Assembly: GCA_902805475.1 (NCBI GenBank)
Contig: CADCSX010000001.1
Span: 2,294,001-2,358,000, forward strand
Direction of reading: 5' to 3'
DNA length: 64,000 nt
Origin: Entonaema liquescens
Lineage: Eukaryota; Ascomycota; Sordariomycetes; Xylariales; Xylariaceae
A program made the position numbers and the translations under genes. The notes below the pieces were generated by a model. It was given only the letters and a program-made list of their open reading frames with translations, ran no database searches and was not told the origin of the DNA. Shown piece by piece: positions 36,838 through 50,200 of the stretch (within the stretch, counting starts at the first letter, position 1; every line of letters starts with the position of its first letter).

Positions 36838-38145
36838 GATTAAGGACCTGGAAATATGGGGTTCTAGTGATCTGGTTGGGGAAGACAGCGGTTTAAATTT
36901 AGTAGCTGCGTCGTTGATCGAATCGTGGAGTCGTCTTCGATATGAGAAAGGAAAGGCGAAAAAACGAAAGGCGGAGAGCGCAGGGCCGAAAGAGTGTGGG
37001 CCAAGGCTGTTCAACAGCTTCGGGTCAGATAGTTAGGAGGTATAAATGTGAAAAGAGGGTGTTGCCTGATGGTCGAATGAGCTTGTGCATCCACGAGAGA
37101 TATGAAGAATGTAAATAATATGAAACGAGGGTCGAATATCGAGTAGGTTATTGGGTATCGAGTATCGAGTATCGAGTCATATGTCAAGGAATAAAGAATA
37201 AACAATCACAAAAGGTGGCCGTTTCCCGTTTTTCCCCTCCCATGCGATCAATTAAGGCAACTGGGCAATTAAGGAATATCTTACCTTACCTACTCCGTGC
37301 CTAGCGCTACCCAGTTATCCAGCATATCCGTAAGGAAGTGGGACTTCGGGGAAGGAACCAGGGGCCCATATATAGAAGAGATTATGTACAATCGATTTTT
37401 TAGTAAGGTGGTTATTCTATTCGCGTCGAGCCGGGCCTCGGTTTAGTGGAGACGCGTAAAACGAAATGGATATCTGATTAGCCAATAGCCTTTACGAATT
37501 TTACCCCCTTTTCTATCTTCTTCGTACCTACATGTACAGTTTCTTACTATTAACTAACTAATAATAACTAACAAATATGACAGCTTCATGACTGTGAATC
37601 TTCTACGTTTGGATCATTATGGATCTCCAACTCAAAAAGGTTACAAGCATCCATAAGGCTACCGATAGTTCATCACGATAATTATCTTGTGAATACCTAC
37701 TTTGTGCAGCATAATTGCACATATTGTTCAAACAGCTCAGCTACTATGTAATGCGTAATGGAAGACGGTGCGTTGGTCTGTACTGGCTGGCTGGGCAACA
37801 AGATTTAATTACATTCTTACAATAATTTTGTGCAGGAGCCTGTCTGACGTTAGGGATCCCCCTTTTGTCCTTTAATTACGATGGCTTATTTTTTATTTTT
37901 TTATTTATCGAGATTCCCAGCCAGCTACCTCCGACACAGCTTGTGTGCGATGCTTTCTCTCTACATCAAGCACTGAGTAGCAACATTGCACTGCTTTATT
38001 ACCCCGCGAATAGCACGAATAGCGTATAGACAGCTGTCAGTCCTGCAGCAAGGTAATGCATAATGCGCGTGATGGCGCTTCTAGAAACCAGGGGGTAGGG
38101 GGCATATATTCTATTTTCTAACAAGCAGACTTACCCCCTAGGGAG
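36838..38145. other. Intergenic region left of the MITE-like element
   Basis: Contains the promoter of the minus-strand unknown gene and then AT-rich intergenic sequence. No gene is seen. Repeated GTATCGA units occur at about 37150-37175 (GGGTATCGAGTATCGAGTATCGAG). Confidence 0.5.
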
Positions 38146-38396
38146 CAGAACAGCGTCAAAAAAGATGCCCCATCCTCACTCAAGCAAAAAGCGTACATAC
38201 ACATTTTGCACTCCCATTTCTCACCCAAAATGAGAGGGAAAAAACTATTCAAAAATTTATACTAAACTAGATTGATTAAATACTACTGTATACAAGTTTT
38301 ATTAAAGTATTATAAGACTTGATAAAGTTATTCAATTTAGAATAAAGTATTAGAGTTGAAAAGTTAAAGTGGGGCATCTTTTTTGACGCTGTTCTG
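38146..38396. mobile_element. MITE-like element, 251 bp, 27-bp perfect TIRs, 5-bp target duplication
   Basis: The left end (38146-38172) starts CAGAACAGCGTC and ends GATGCCCCA. The right end (38370-38396) is its exact reverse complement, ending GACGCTGTTCTG. Directly outside both ends is GGGAG (38141-38145 and 38397-38401), as a 5-bp target-site duplication would be. The interior is AT-rich and has no coding capacity. Small non-autonomous elements with long perfect TIRs are classed as MITEs. The CAG...CTG termini recall hAT elements, but hAT duplications are usually 8 bp and the outer bases do not match at 8. The superfamily is therefore left open. Perfect TIRs suggest a recent insertion or selection by an active transposase elsewhere. 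Confidence 0.88.
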
Positions 38397-38401
38397 GGGA
38401 G

Positions 38402-40588
38402 GCAAGTTAATTATATCTATTGAAGAATTTCTATGAGTATGATGACGTAAAGTCCCAAATAGCTAATGCTATATATATACAATAATGATACCAACATTGG
38501 ATGAAATATCCACAACTATCTACCTTCCACATATGTAGTAACTCATATACTATACGTGTACATTATTGATAAGTCCAATCATTCATATCTATTCTTAATG
38601 ACTTATGAACAGATATGTTCAATTCATAGCCTCATTTCGATGAGATTCTGTAGCATCGTAATATTCATTTTGCATCTTCCACCAATCCCAGCAAAGCTGG
38701 TTCGGAATAGGATATGCTAGGCGGCCTGGCCCTTGCGGCCCTTGTTATCCTAACCAACGGTTCCATGAGCCTTGACCCAACCCATGTGGCATGCTTCAGA
38801 TTTGCGTGCACAGGGTGCTTTCTAGACATATTCTTTAATATTTTCTGTCATAATGGTTGCAAGGGACGGGTAGTGAGATCTTTAACCAAATAACAAGGCG
38901 ACATAAAATATGAATTTAATGCTAGATTAGGAAAGCGTTGCGACAATATGCCGTATGGGATCGTCACCTTTTAAGCGGGAGCTGTTGACTCTGTAGATAA
39001 GTCCAGGCGAGTCAGTGTCATGATCCGCAAAGAAAAACCTACCTGACGTTATTATCCCCCACTGATTTCCTCGCTCTTAGTATGTACATACTATCCTCTG
39101 CTAGCTGGGCTGACGGGGTGCTGGGATGTACTCGGAGGAGTAAACTAGAGTCGCGGAAGAATGAGATTACGAGAGACCAGGTCCTGATGAATGAATATGT
39201 GTTGCCCTGTGAGTAAGGGCGAGATAGGGAAAGGTTTCGAGTTGCCTTGCTGACCATCAGGTATTAATTAAATGAATCGAAGCTGTAGAAGACGAACACT
39301 GCTCATTTTCATCTTCTACCATCTTCGTCTCCTTCTTTTGGTGTTTCCTAATGTATTATATTTATATTTATTATATTGTATCGATATCATATGCATCAAA
39401 TGCATGTCAATACCCGATTGACTGGTTTATGTCAGATGCATGAATCGTTGCTTTTTTATTCATTCTGACCGAGTGTAACGGACCGAGACAACCAAGGTGG
39501 CTTGGGAAAGCTGAGCCGGTTGGGCATTGATACTTTTTAACATAGACCAGCATTTTGTTCATCTTTCTGTCTTCGTTTTCCAAATTACCACGCGACCCGA
39601 GGCCCTTACGTTCACGTATAATCAAACATACGCCGAACCATTCGTTCTACTTTCCCGACTTGCAGCTGCGACGCGAACATCATAAAAAATCAACAACGCC
39701 AAACTAGCGTCGTATCTTCTATCAAGGTGATCAAAGTGATTGGTTCTCTCGCGACGCGGATAGAATCATCGAGGACTTTTCGATCGCTTCGGATAGGCTT
39801 GAGGACGGCTGTTTTAAAAGAATACGGGCCAATTACCGACAGTGTTGAATTACCAATATACGCCGGAATTGGTTCGACCCACCGGACCCTCAGAATTGGA
39901 AGTCATCAGACGGCGGCCTGAGTGGAAGTCTTTCGCACGTCCTTGCCTATGCTAGGTTTCCAAGGTTGCTAAAAAGTGCTACCTAGACCTAGCTACCTAG
40001 CTACTTACATGAAAAGGTACTTGCAACTTACCTCATTCTGAAAGGGGGAGGTACTTTACAATTGGGGTACCTTACCTTGAACTTTTATTGCAACCAGAAC
40101 ATTATTGGTTGTAACGACTTGTAACGACTTATCGCACGTGTAGGTACCGTGCCTCCTACTTATACATCCAAAGTCCAAAGTCCATTACAAGGTTTAAGGC
40201 AGGCGACACACTGAAGAAGCAACAAACAGCATAAAGTGCAACTGTACTTTATTTGTGACAAGTACATCGAATCCGCGGGCCCCCCCACACCAATAAGGCC
40301 TGTACGACTCCGCCGACACGCCAATTCCTCCTCGTCCCGACCACGTTACGTGTAATTCTATCCCAGAAAAATAGGAGATCATCCCGTGGCTGCAGAAAAG
40401 AACAAGGAGCCCATCACCTATGTCTGTGCAGCTGCAGTAGGAAGTGGGCAAAAAACACAGACTGCTGCCTCATCTAGACGCTAGAGAAGGGTTAAGGGTT
40501 AAAAGAATCCCGAAGAAGAAAAAGAAGGATAATAGAAAAAAATAAAAGTGATATATTCCAAGGGCACTTTTATCACTTATATCGGTAA
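38402..40588. other. Intergenic region, KAR9 promoter side
   Basis: Only short frames are seen (for example plus 39727-39921, 64 codons, unrecognised). A short direct repeat of TTGTAACGAC lies near 40108-40130, and many TACCTA/TAGGTA steps occur at 39950-40080. The stretch near 40500-40560 is purine-rich and immediately precedes KAR9. Confidence 0.45.
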
Positions 40589-43500
40589 ATGACAGGCCCA
40601 TCTGGAGCCGGTCCAGCTGCAGAAGCACCAGCACCAGCACCAGATGCAGCAGCAGAGGCGCCAACTTCTTCACCATCACAAAATCATCTCCACGAGCAAT
40701 ACTATATCACCCGGCCGCTTTCTTCTTCTCGCCAATCTCCCACTACACCGACGGCCTCCGCTTTTTCGGACCCAGGATTTCCTGATCCTGAACGTCCACA
40801 ACAAAATGCCGCCAACCCGCCCCTCGATCTTTTGACATTTTCTGACGTCCCGACCGATCTGGTACAGCTAGGACCTCTCCCTTCCGACACCCTTAACAAC
40901 ATCAATAATAATAATAATTCTCCCACATTTAAGACCAAGCATCATCAAGCACGTAGACCTTCCCCTGGCTTAGCAGCCCGTCTCAAGGCCTTAGGTTTCG
41001 GCGGCCAAAGACAATCATCGTCTTTGCCCTCATCGCCATCCCATGAACAAGTTGGCCGCTTGCCAGAAGATCAGCTGCGGCTGCTCGATCAAAAGCATCA
41101 AGTCAATTCTACCGGTCTCATCGTCGAGCGACGTGGTCGTCCTTGGAAAGGTGCTGGTGCACCTCTCCAATTGTTAAGGTCTAAATCGAGCCGCGACTCA
41201 TTTCGGAAGAAGAGTACCAACGAGGAAGAAAGACCCATCTCACTGGTTCAGGACGAATCTTCTTCCCAGCCTGAGCTGCTACCAGAAATAACGGAGGCGC
41301 CGCCGTTGGAGATGGATACCAACAAATATCGATTGCCCGACCACACGAATGGAAATGGCACCAAAGCGCAGTTGGATACCCGCCGGGAGCACATCGAACG
41401 AGACTCGCAGGCCCCGAGATTAGAATTCGTCGACGAGTCCGAAACGCCTCCTCCTTTACCTCCCAAAGATACGCCTCCTGGCAGTGCAACTCCTGCTGAT
41501 TTTACATCTGACTTGCCTGCCTACTTTAATCCGCTCGGTCTTCAACGCGCGGGGTCCATATATACAATATCCCGCGCGTCGTTTGCTAACCAGCTTGCCC
41601 AACTTACTGCGCTCCAGCTGCCCGACGCCGAGCTGCTGTCGAGTAAGGTCGCCGCCATTCCTACAGCCCAAGCAGCCGCGAAGGCCTTACTGGGCGCTGC
41701 CGAGCAGATACGAAGTTGGATTGCGAAAGCCTCCGAAGTTATCGGAGGCCTAGATAGCGACGATGATGTTGAATGGGCTGCAGCGGGGGGTAGAGAAGGG
41801 TACGAGGAGGTGGAAAATGCTATCATCAGATTCGAGGGGCTTATCAATGTATACGTGGGCGCAATTGAAGAGCTCCAAAGCAGGCCAGATATCGTTAACG
41901 TATCCAGCGAGGACCTGCAAAAGGCCGTCGCGCAGATGGAAGCTATTATGACTTCGTGGGCTAAGATTCGAAGAACTCTGAACGATGTCAAAGGTCAGGT
42001 CGAAACGGCTATGGAGTGGGAGGAGCTGTGGAACATGGTTCTCGGTGATATCCAGAACGAGATGGACGAGCTAAGTCGACTTATCTTTGAGATGGAGGAA
42101 CGGCGTCATAAATCTATGATGGCCGTTTCGAATGGGGATGGAATGGACATAGGCGATTTGGAAACCATCGTCGAAGAGACGCCGCCGGCTGTCATGCGCA
42201 ATAACAATCGGTTTAGCGTGCCGTCGTTTCCGCTTAGTCCAAGCTCTCCGGGGACTCCCGCACTCACTCAGGATGACTCTAGCTTACTTGCACTGTTCGC
42301 GCGGATGCAGCCTCTCAGAGCATCGTTAGACTTCCTGCCAATGCGGCTCTCAGTATTCGAAGCAAGAGCTTCTGCAGCCTTCCCGACAGCCTGCGAAGAA
42401 CTAGAAATGAGGAGAACTGGATTAGAAGCCAGCTACAAGAAACTCGAGAAGGACGCCGAGTCCCTTAGAAAGGAGCTCGGCGAGGACAAATGGGTCCTCG
42501 TTTTTCGCGGTGCTGGCAGGCAAGCCCAGAAAATGATCGAGTCTGTAGACCGTAGTATGGGAAAGGTGTATGAGGCGGTTGATCAAGGTCTACAACACTC
42601 CAATCCTACAACGATGACCAAGAAGATCGAGAACTACGAGGCGAAGAGGGTACACTACGGACCCGCAATCGAACGTGTGCTATCCATCATCGATAAGGGA
42701 GTCAAGGATAGACTTACTGTGAACGGTGAAATCCTTCGGCTGCACAACGAGTTAGAATCTAAGTGGGAGGAAGCAAGAGAATCGATGAGAAAGCTCAGCG
42801 TCATCATAGAGGAGATCCAGTCTAACAAGCACAGCCAACAGCTACGAGACTCGATATCTAGTATGCTCTCGAATGATAGATCGACTATTGCTAGCGGCAA
42901 TGAGACCCCGGGAAGTTCGCCGCCATCATCGGTGGTTATGTCTAGCATAGGTCAGGAGTCAAACACCTCTTTAGCACAAAAGAGGCGTACCATAAGCGGC
43001 GGAAGCCATTTACCTCAGCCCGCTTCGGCTCGCAGAAGCAGTTCAAGTTTAGCGCTTCCTCCACGGCGAGCTACAGCATCTCGACTCTCCACATTCCAAC
43101 CCAGTACTACTAGCCTAAGCACGCCACCTCGGAGCGGTAGTGTTACCCCCCTCTCTCGTTTCTCGAAATCCAATTCCAATGTTGCCGACAACCGTCCGCG
43201 ATGGAATGCCTCCACGAATACCAATGATTCTGATGTAGGACATAACTTTAAACCACTTACCCTTACCACACCCAGCCCGTACGCTAAATCGACTCCTGGT
43301 CCTCTACGCTCATCATCCTCGCTCGGGCAATCCTCCGGGGGCTCGAAGCTCCCTCTCCGTAGCCCATTGTCTATGGCTACCTCATCCTCACCAGCTCTCG
43401 AGGATACACCCCGAGGAAGAGCACTTCTCGCCTCTCTTTCCGTGATAGGATTAATGCGGCTGCTTCCGCAGGACAGTCCGTCCCAGCATCGGCAGCCAAA

Positions 43501-43782
43501 TCTAGGTTTGCAGCACAAGGATCTTCTACCTTTGATAACCGAAGAGCTTCTCTCCAGCCGCCGAGGCTAGACTTTGGTATTGGCGATTCCAGGCGACCAG
43601 CTAGTTCCATGTCTACTAGCAACAGGCGCGCTAGTTTACTCCCTCAACCTAAGTCGAAAATGGACGATTCAACTGGCCGCCACAGCCCACAGGCTACTGC
43701 AGCTGCACGTGCTGCTATGAATAGGGGTAGCTCCGCGATAGAATCCAAGTCGAAAGATAACAAACCCCGCTGGCACTTTTAA
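40589..43782 (+). CDS. KAR9: Karyogamy/cortical spindle-positioning protein KAR9, one-base frameshift near the C-terminus
   Basis: The ATG is at 40589. Residues about 20-330 are low-complexity (PAPAPDAAAEAP, repeats of N and S). The KAR9 helical domain follows, with YFNPLGLQRAGSIYTISRAS, LLGAAEQIRSWIAKASEVI, a DSDDDVEWAAAGGREGY loop and repeated coiled-coil segments to about residue 760. In yeast Kar9 links EB1-bound microtubules to myosin for spindle orientation. The basic Ser-rich tail contains SKLPLRSP and SHLPQP, which resemble SxIP-type EB1-binding motifs. At 43409-43412 a CCCC run is one base short. Without correction the frame ends at 43570 in an unrelated tail. With one more C it continues RKSTSRLSFRDRINAAA and ends KPRWHF at 43782, giving 1064 residues. 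The downstream frame has clear coding character (SRRPASSMSTSNRRASLLP). Confidence 0.88.
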
Positions 43783-45076
43783 GTAGCGAGCTCGTCATTT
43801 TGATAAATAGCTTTCCGGGCTACAGCGAGCGCAAGGATAGAGAAGATCAGATCACTCTCTTGTAGTATCCTATTTGTCGAGGCCCTGCAAGACGGGCCTT
43901 ATCTCCTTGTCTTTGATTCCACTTCAATGATACCACGAAGGACTATTCTTTCCTTCGGTCTTAATGGCATTTTAAGTTATACAATCGTTAATGGGGTAGC
44001 GGCCAACACGAATCTCGTCGGCATGAGGCAATAACCGAGCTGAGCTAATATGTTTCCCTTGGAGTTTGGATTATTCATCATATATCCATATTCATCCCGC
44101 CATACTTGACGCGGAAACGAGGGCATACGCAGCATGGCGAATGCGGAGGTAGGCCAAGGCGTTCTTAGGGTATTTCTAGGTTTCAGCACGGATCGTCATG
44201 GAAATGATCCTATCATAGTGATACCTCTTATTTATGTCGTTTTTATTATATCCAAACCCCATCTCTACTATAAGCATTCTCTGGAGAGGGGGGTGTGGCA
44301 GTCTTTGGCATATAAGTGAAAGGGGCAAGCGGGTACTTTTGCGGTTTCAAAGGCTGAACAAATTGAGCATGCCGAGGAGAGATGTCAAGGCGAAGCAAAA
44401 GAGTATTTTCTCCGTCCTCTTGAAGGAAGGGGAACAGTGAGCCCCGAGCCAGAAAAGCAAGCATTGTGTTGTACGATATATCTTCTATTTACTGTACGTA
44501 GCCTATTCATTCATCGGTCGTTTTTTCTGACGTCCAGCGGCGTACGGTAGGGATGGGAGAAGCCAGACGGGATAAGCGAGCAGGCGTAGTCTATAAATTT
44601 GAGAATTGGTATCAAACCATTGCGTACGGATCCGTAAATTTTTGGGGAATACCTAGGCAATCATACTGGCTTTTAAATGTTGATTTCCAATGAAAATTTT
44701 GTGGTTACAGCTTTGGTGGAGGTTCTTACAGCAAGCCATCGCTATGGCGGCGAAGCCTCCTTAGACCACTGCTTCTGAAGAAGAAAAAAGGTAGAAATAT
44801 GAGTTTATCACCCCCTGGTTATACAGCCAAAAGCAAAGAGAGATACGTATTCAGTGTCTCACTGGGAGACCCGTATTTGAGGATACACCCAATTAAGGAC
44901 GTTCAAATTGTGCACGGACACGCCCATTCAGTAATTCAGTATTAGCAATTCAGCAATTCAGCAACAAAAATCAACAATTCAGCAACAGAAATCAGCAATC
45001 AGTAAAGGCACAAAAACCAGCCTTCAGCAATAATTGATACGAAAATTCAAATTGCAAGCTCAGGCACCTTTGAATT
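43783..45076. other. Intergenic region with AATTCAGCA-type tandem repeat
   Basis: No supportable gene. Degenerate tandem units of CAATTCAG/CAGCAA run from about 44927 to 45005, just upstream of the matrixin-like gene. Confidence 0.55.
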
Positions 45077-46638
45077 ATGATGGGTGGAACACAGGGAGGC
45101 GAGACTTCGCTTCATGTTTACAATTCCCCCCAACTTCCTAATTCCAACTCCTATCTAGGTAATCTTAAGCTATTATCCGACACTCTTAACCTATCGTCTC
45201 GATTTTCATTTTTCCTCTCGAATCAAGATTGGAAAGTTATATAAAAGCCGTTATGATCCGTAAGTGGTTATTTTAACCAACATATTATACTCCTCCAAAG
45301 AATTCCATAGCTTCCATGACTACCTATGTATACACATCTATAGTACCAATGTTCTAATCCAAATTAGTGATTAACGTAGCCCAGAATGAAGGTTGCTGTC
45401 AGTCGAATAGCGCAACTAATGTGTCTAACGAAGTTCATCGTTTTAATGGTGCTACGGCAAAGGAACAGGGTATTGATAAAAATACCCATCTTCCTGCTAT
45501 AACCAATTATATGGGAGGCAGTCTGGAGAGTCTAGCTCTTGAGAACGACTCTATTGTTGTAGATGGAGTGGTATCCTGCATGGCATACGAAAAAAACATG
45601 CAGATGAGTCAAAGGAATGGCTTGCACCTAGTAAGGCATTCTAATATAACTAATGTTTTTCCTTCGTACGTTTAATTTAGTTATATTAATGTCGTATGGT
45701 AGCCTGTGTCTTCAGGCTTCCACCCAAGCCAAGACGTTATAAAAAATAACAACAGCATAGACTACACTGCTACGGATGGCCGGTCGAAACCGCGGACCTC
45801 ATACAGTGGCGTTCTAGTCACTCTTAAGAAGAATGTGTCAGGATGCGGTCAACTTTGGGGCGCTCTGCCGTTGAACCCTAGGGTGATCGGTTTCAATGGC
45901 TTCGCGCAAGCCGGGTTGAGAAACCTTCCACCCATATTGCCGAGTTTATCAAGGTATGAGACAAGGGCTCCTGCCAAAATAGTCCTAGATATAAGGACGG
46001 ACAACCATATATACCGATGGACGCCAGCAACTATCCTCACATGGAATATTGACCGGAGCAGCTTTCCTAACAAATTCACTGTAACCCACGCCCGAAACAG
46101 CCTCGAAAGAGCAGCCATGAAGTGGAACGAGGGCAAGGTTGGCATACGATTCAAGGAAGTTCTGGACGACCAACCGGCCTTGTTCCGTCTCACATATATG
46201 GGCTGTGACTTCGAAAACCCTGGCGCTTTGGCTGAATCGTTCTTCCCAGCAAATCCAGGGGACCAACGACTACACGTGCATGAAAGATGTTTCGAAGAGC
46301 CGTATTTCGAGTCTATGACTGGCATATTCTGCCATGAACTTGGGCATATCCTCGGCTTACGACATGAATTTGCGCTGGACAAAGAGAGATACCGCCCGGC
46401 ATTGCTGTTTGATCAGCCTAATGAGTTCTCGGTTATGAACTACTTCGACTACCCACACCTATACCACATCCAGAAAGAGGACTATGAGAGCACAAGGCGT
46501 TTTTACAGAGCCTGTATTGACGAATTTCGCGGGCATAAAATCACGAACAAAAACCCCCAAGTGTTGGAGAAGTTGTGGGAGAATACTCAGTCGTTGCACG
46601 ACGGGTGGGAGATGGTTGTAGGTAATGAAGATTGGTAG
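45077..46638 (+). CDS. Matrixin-like zinc metalloprotease, 3 exons
   Basis: The model is join(45077..45158, 45368..45630, 45703..46638), 426 aa. Introns of 209 nt (GTAATC...AATTAG) and 72 nt (GTAAGG...TGGTAG) close in phase. The first exon (MMGGTQGGETSLHV) is the least certain part. The catalytic half has LTWNIDRSSFP, AMKWNEGKVGIRFKEV and the zinc site HELGHILGLRH near residues 326-336, where three His and the Glu fit the HExxHxxGxxH metzincin pattern. The Met-turn SVMNYFDYPHLY is near 357. These match the matrixin/metzincin fold and predict a peptidase. There is no clear N-terminal signal peptide, so secretion is not supported by this model. Some fungal matrixin-like proteins are similar in layout. 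The substrate is unknown. The protein ends EMVVGNEDW. Confidence 0.8.
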
Positions 46639-47212
46639 TGTTGCTGTTACAGCATCACCTTCTCGGTTTAATAAGTGTGTTTAATTTGAATTAGAAATCG
46701 GTCGTAATAATATACACGTACCTATATAATGTAATACAATCAATATATTGCAGCGATGCTTGGGATCAATTCTACAGGTATTGCGATATGGATTGGCTGG
46801 CAACTGTATTGTATTGAATCCCCTCCTACGTCTGCCCCCTGAACAGCCAGCTAGGCCTAAAGACACCAATCACATACTAAGTAAACTAACCCTGCTGTGA
46901 AGTCGTAAGCACTGCCCAAAGACGTCTAGGTATATTATCTATCAACCACCAAGCTGGGAAATAGAAGGTATTGTTGGGTTCCTAGTCAACGCCGAAGTAA
47001 AACTGTAAGTTTTGGAATAACAAGATGCATTGCATGCAGACGCCCCTTAGCCAGGTAAAATAACAGTAGAAAAAATCAAAACACCTTAAAAGTACGCCAG
47101 CCCGGTCCTTTGCTATGTCATGCGATCGTCCATACCATGAATTAAACACAAAACGCGCAATATATTTGTATACTGCGTTCCATTGAATCAACCGACCAAG
47201 CACATCGACTCA
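46639..47212. other. Convergent spacer, metalloprotease / RecQ
   Basis: The 3' flanks of two facing genes. Short minus-strand frames are present (46681-46869 and 46982-47203), without motifs. No gene called. Confidence 0.5.
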
Positions 47213-50200
47213 TCAATGCTCCATGAGTCCAATACCGCTATGGCTTGCGCCTTGCGTCCTCGCCCTACTGCTACCACTAGCACCTGCTGGTTTCCCCGTT
47301 CGTTTCGACCCGCCGAAAGCGGTGGACGATGTGGCCTTTCGACTGCTGGCGCTGGCTTTCTTCTTTACGCCTCCGTATGGTTTGCTTCCCCTGGTAGAGC
47401 CCCCAGAGGACCGACGCTGAAAAGGCTTCTTACTTCCGCGCCACGTGCTTCCTTTTGGTGGACGAGCCGCGGACGGTGTTGAGCGCGCACGGGATGCCGT
47501 AGCCCCTCGCCCCGTATGCTCGGCAGGAGATGCGAAGTAGGACGATATCGCACCTGGATCATCAAAGTCCTCTTCTACGTCGTCTTCTATATCATCCATA
47601 TCGTCGTCACTTGATACGAGATCAACGACATCGCGAGAGCCGGACGCAGCACCAGTATCTTGGGGGCTCATCTGGCTCATCATCTCTCTATATTGTTGAT
47701 GGTATTGCCGTATCAAGGGGAGGATCTTACTGCCGTACCGATCCACTTTATCGTTGTTGATACCTGGTATCAAGTGCATCTTATCTAGAGAAACGGTCCA
47801 CCTTATGGCCATCTCCCGGAGCTGCTGCTCCGTAAAAATAGGCGATCGCAGATTCTTCGAATTTCGGATTTTTTCTTCTAGATCTTTGGCCTCTTCGAGG
47901 AAGCTATGGAGGATATCGTCATGGAGTCCGGAAAGTTCGGCGTTGTCCATACGCGCATCGTGGGATATTGGCGGCCCGAGTGTAGTTCGTTGAGACCGGG
48001 CTCTAGAGCGTGGAGGAGGCATCGCCTCGAAGTCATCATCGGTCTCATCGGCGACTACGAATCCATCTTTAGCATATCCATTGCTAAACTTAGAGTAGTC
48101 ATCCTCGCTATCTTCGTCTTCCGATATCATCAGAGCTTTCCCTTTCTTCTTACGGTCCCTGCCTAGAATAGGTGATGACACATTAGTAGATGGGACTTGA
48201 CTAGTAGTAGCCCGCCTTGTCGCAGCAGTAGCAGGTTGGCTGATTCGTGTTTGTCTCTTGGATACGCCACCCTGACTATCCTTGCCCTTAACTCGGGTAG
48301 TCAGGAAAAGTTGACGTTGATTGTTTAGAAAAGCACGCGCACCAGGTCCAACCTATAAAAAAATAATTAGTAAAGAAAGTAGCTGGAGGTTGGAGGGTCT
48401 ATTACCTTAAAATACTGAATAGCCATTCTAGACTTGTTATTGAAGATATTCTCTTCCCTTAATGCATCTTCTGCAACAAGTCGGTCGACAATTCGATGTA
48501 TCTCGTGTTTCTGCATCTGCTTGGCGATTCCCCGATACTGCTCCGTCCCCGGCTTATAATCCGATATTCTCTTCTTGCCCATTAAGAAATCCGTACATTG
48601 GATGAGTGTCAGCCTTCCTTGAGATTTCATAATAGACAATACTGCGATAGCGTACTCGCTGAAGTCCTTCTGCTCGAATACCTCTTCGTTTAGACAGTTG
48701 TCGCAGGTCTTGCCACACTGCTGTTTGTCGAATGCTTCACCGAAATAACGGAGAATCTCCGTTCGTCGGCAGTCGCTCTGGTTGTCGCAGAAGGCGGCCA
48801 CGGTGTTTAACATGTTTCTCTGCCTTTCCTTCTGCTCTTCGCTACCGTCGCCGTCCGTGATCATCCGTCTGAGCGAGGAAACGTCGCCGTAATTGAAGTA
48901 TAAATAGCATTCGGAAGGCAATCCATCTCGACCAGCACGACCAGTCTCCTGGTAATACCCTTCAAGGCTCTTGGGGATGGAGTGATGGATGACGAAGCGA
49001 ACATCGGGCTTGTCAATCCCCATTCCAAACGCTATGGTTGCTACAACTACTTTGGTTTCACCGGCTTGCCAGCTCGTCTGGACTTCTATCTTCTCGTGGG
49101 CTTTGATACTTGCGTGATAGTGTTGGGCGGCTATTCCGTGGCCCCGCAGCTTCTCGGCAATCTTCTCCGCTGATTTTCGGGAAAGCGTATATACGATGCC
49201 CGTCTTCCCACTGTACTTGGTATTGATCAGTTCGGCAATGCTTTCGATGCTATCTTTTTCCTTTTTCAAAACCTCGTAGTAGAGGTTAGGACGATTGAAA
49301 CTCTGCGAAAATTCTTGACATGCTTCGATCTTGAGATTGTGTTTCACGTCTAAAATAACATTCTTTGTTGCGGTAGCCGTGAGGGCCATCAGTGGTACAC
49401 CAGGGAACATGTCTCTGAAGCTACCAAGTTCCTTGTAGTCAGGGCGGAAATCGTGACCCCACTGGCTCACACAGTGGGCTTCGTCAATTACGAGACGCGC
49501 AAGCTTTTTATTTTCGTAGAGGGCGGACAAGCCATCTAAGAAAGCCTTGCTCTTATTGATCATTTCGGGTGTGACGTAAAGAAGCTGCACGTGGAGTTCA
49601 GGATGGCTTCCCTTCAAACGATCCATGATCTTATTGCGTGTTGACTGATCCAGTTCACCGCTAAAGGCAGCAGCTTTGATATTCAAGGCTTTGAGGTGCG
49701 CAACCTGATCCTGCATCAAGCTGATAAGGGGAGACACGACCACTGTAACGCCATGCGTCTTTCCGCTCGTGATCACGGCCGGGAGTTGGTAACAGAGCGA
49801 TTTACCACCTCCTGTAGGCATTAGAATAAATGCGTCTTTGCCCGCGAGAGTAGCATCTATTGCCTCGAGTTGATTATGTCTGAACCCGGTCATCCTAAAT
49901 CGATCTTTCAACGCCCTTCTCACGTCTTTAAACCACGGGCGATTCTTGAGTTCGCGAGGAATTTGCGCTGACTTCAATGGATCCACAGTCTTAGTGATGG
50001 CCACCTTCTGAGGTCGTACTCCTGCATTTCCAGACGTTTCCGAGAGGACAGGACGATGAGTCCTAGATGCCCTGTTCTCCGAGGATGATTGTTGGAGGTC
50101 AAGCTCCTCTGCGAATTGTACCATATCAACGTCATCGCTATAATCGCTCTGGTAGCCTTGCTTCTGGCTAGATTTTGATTTGGTCGGGCTCTTACGGCTC

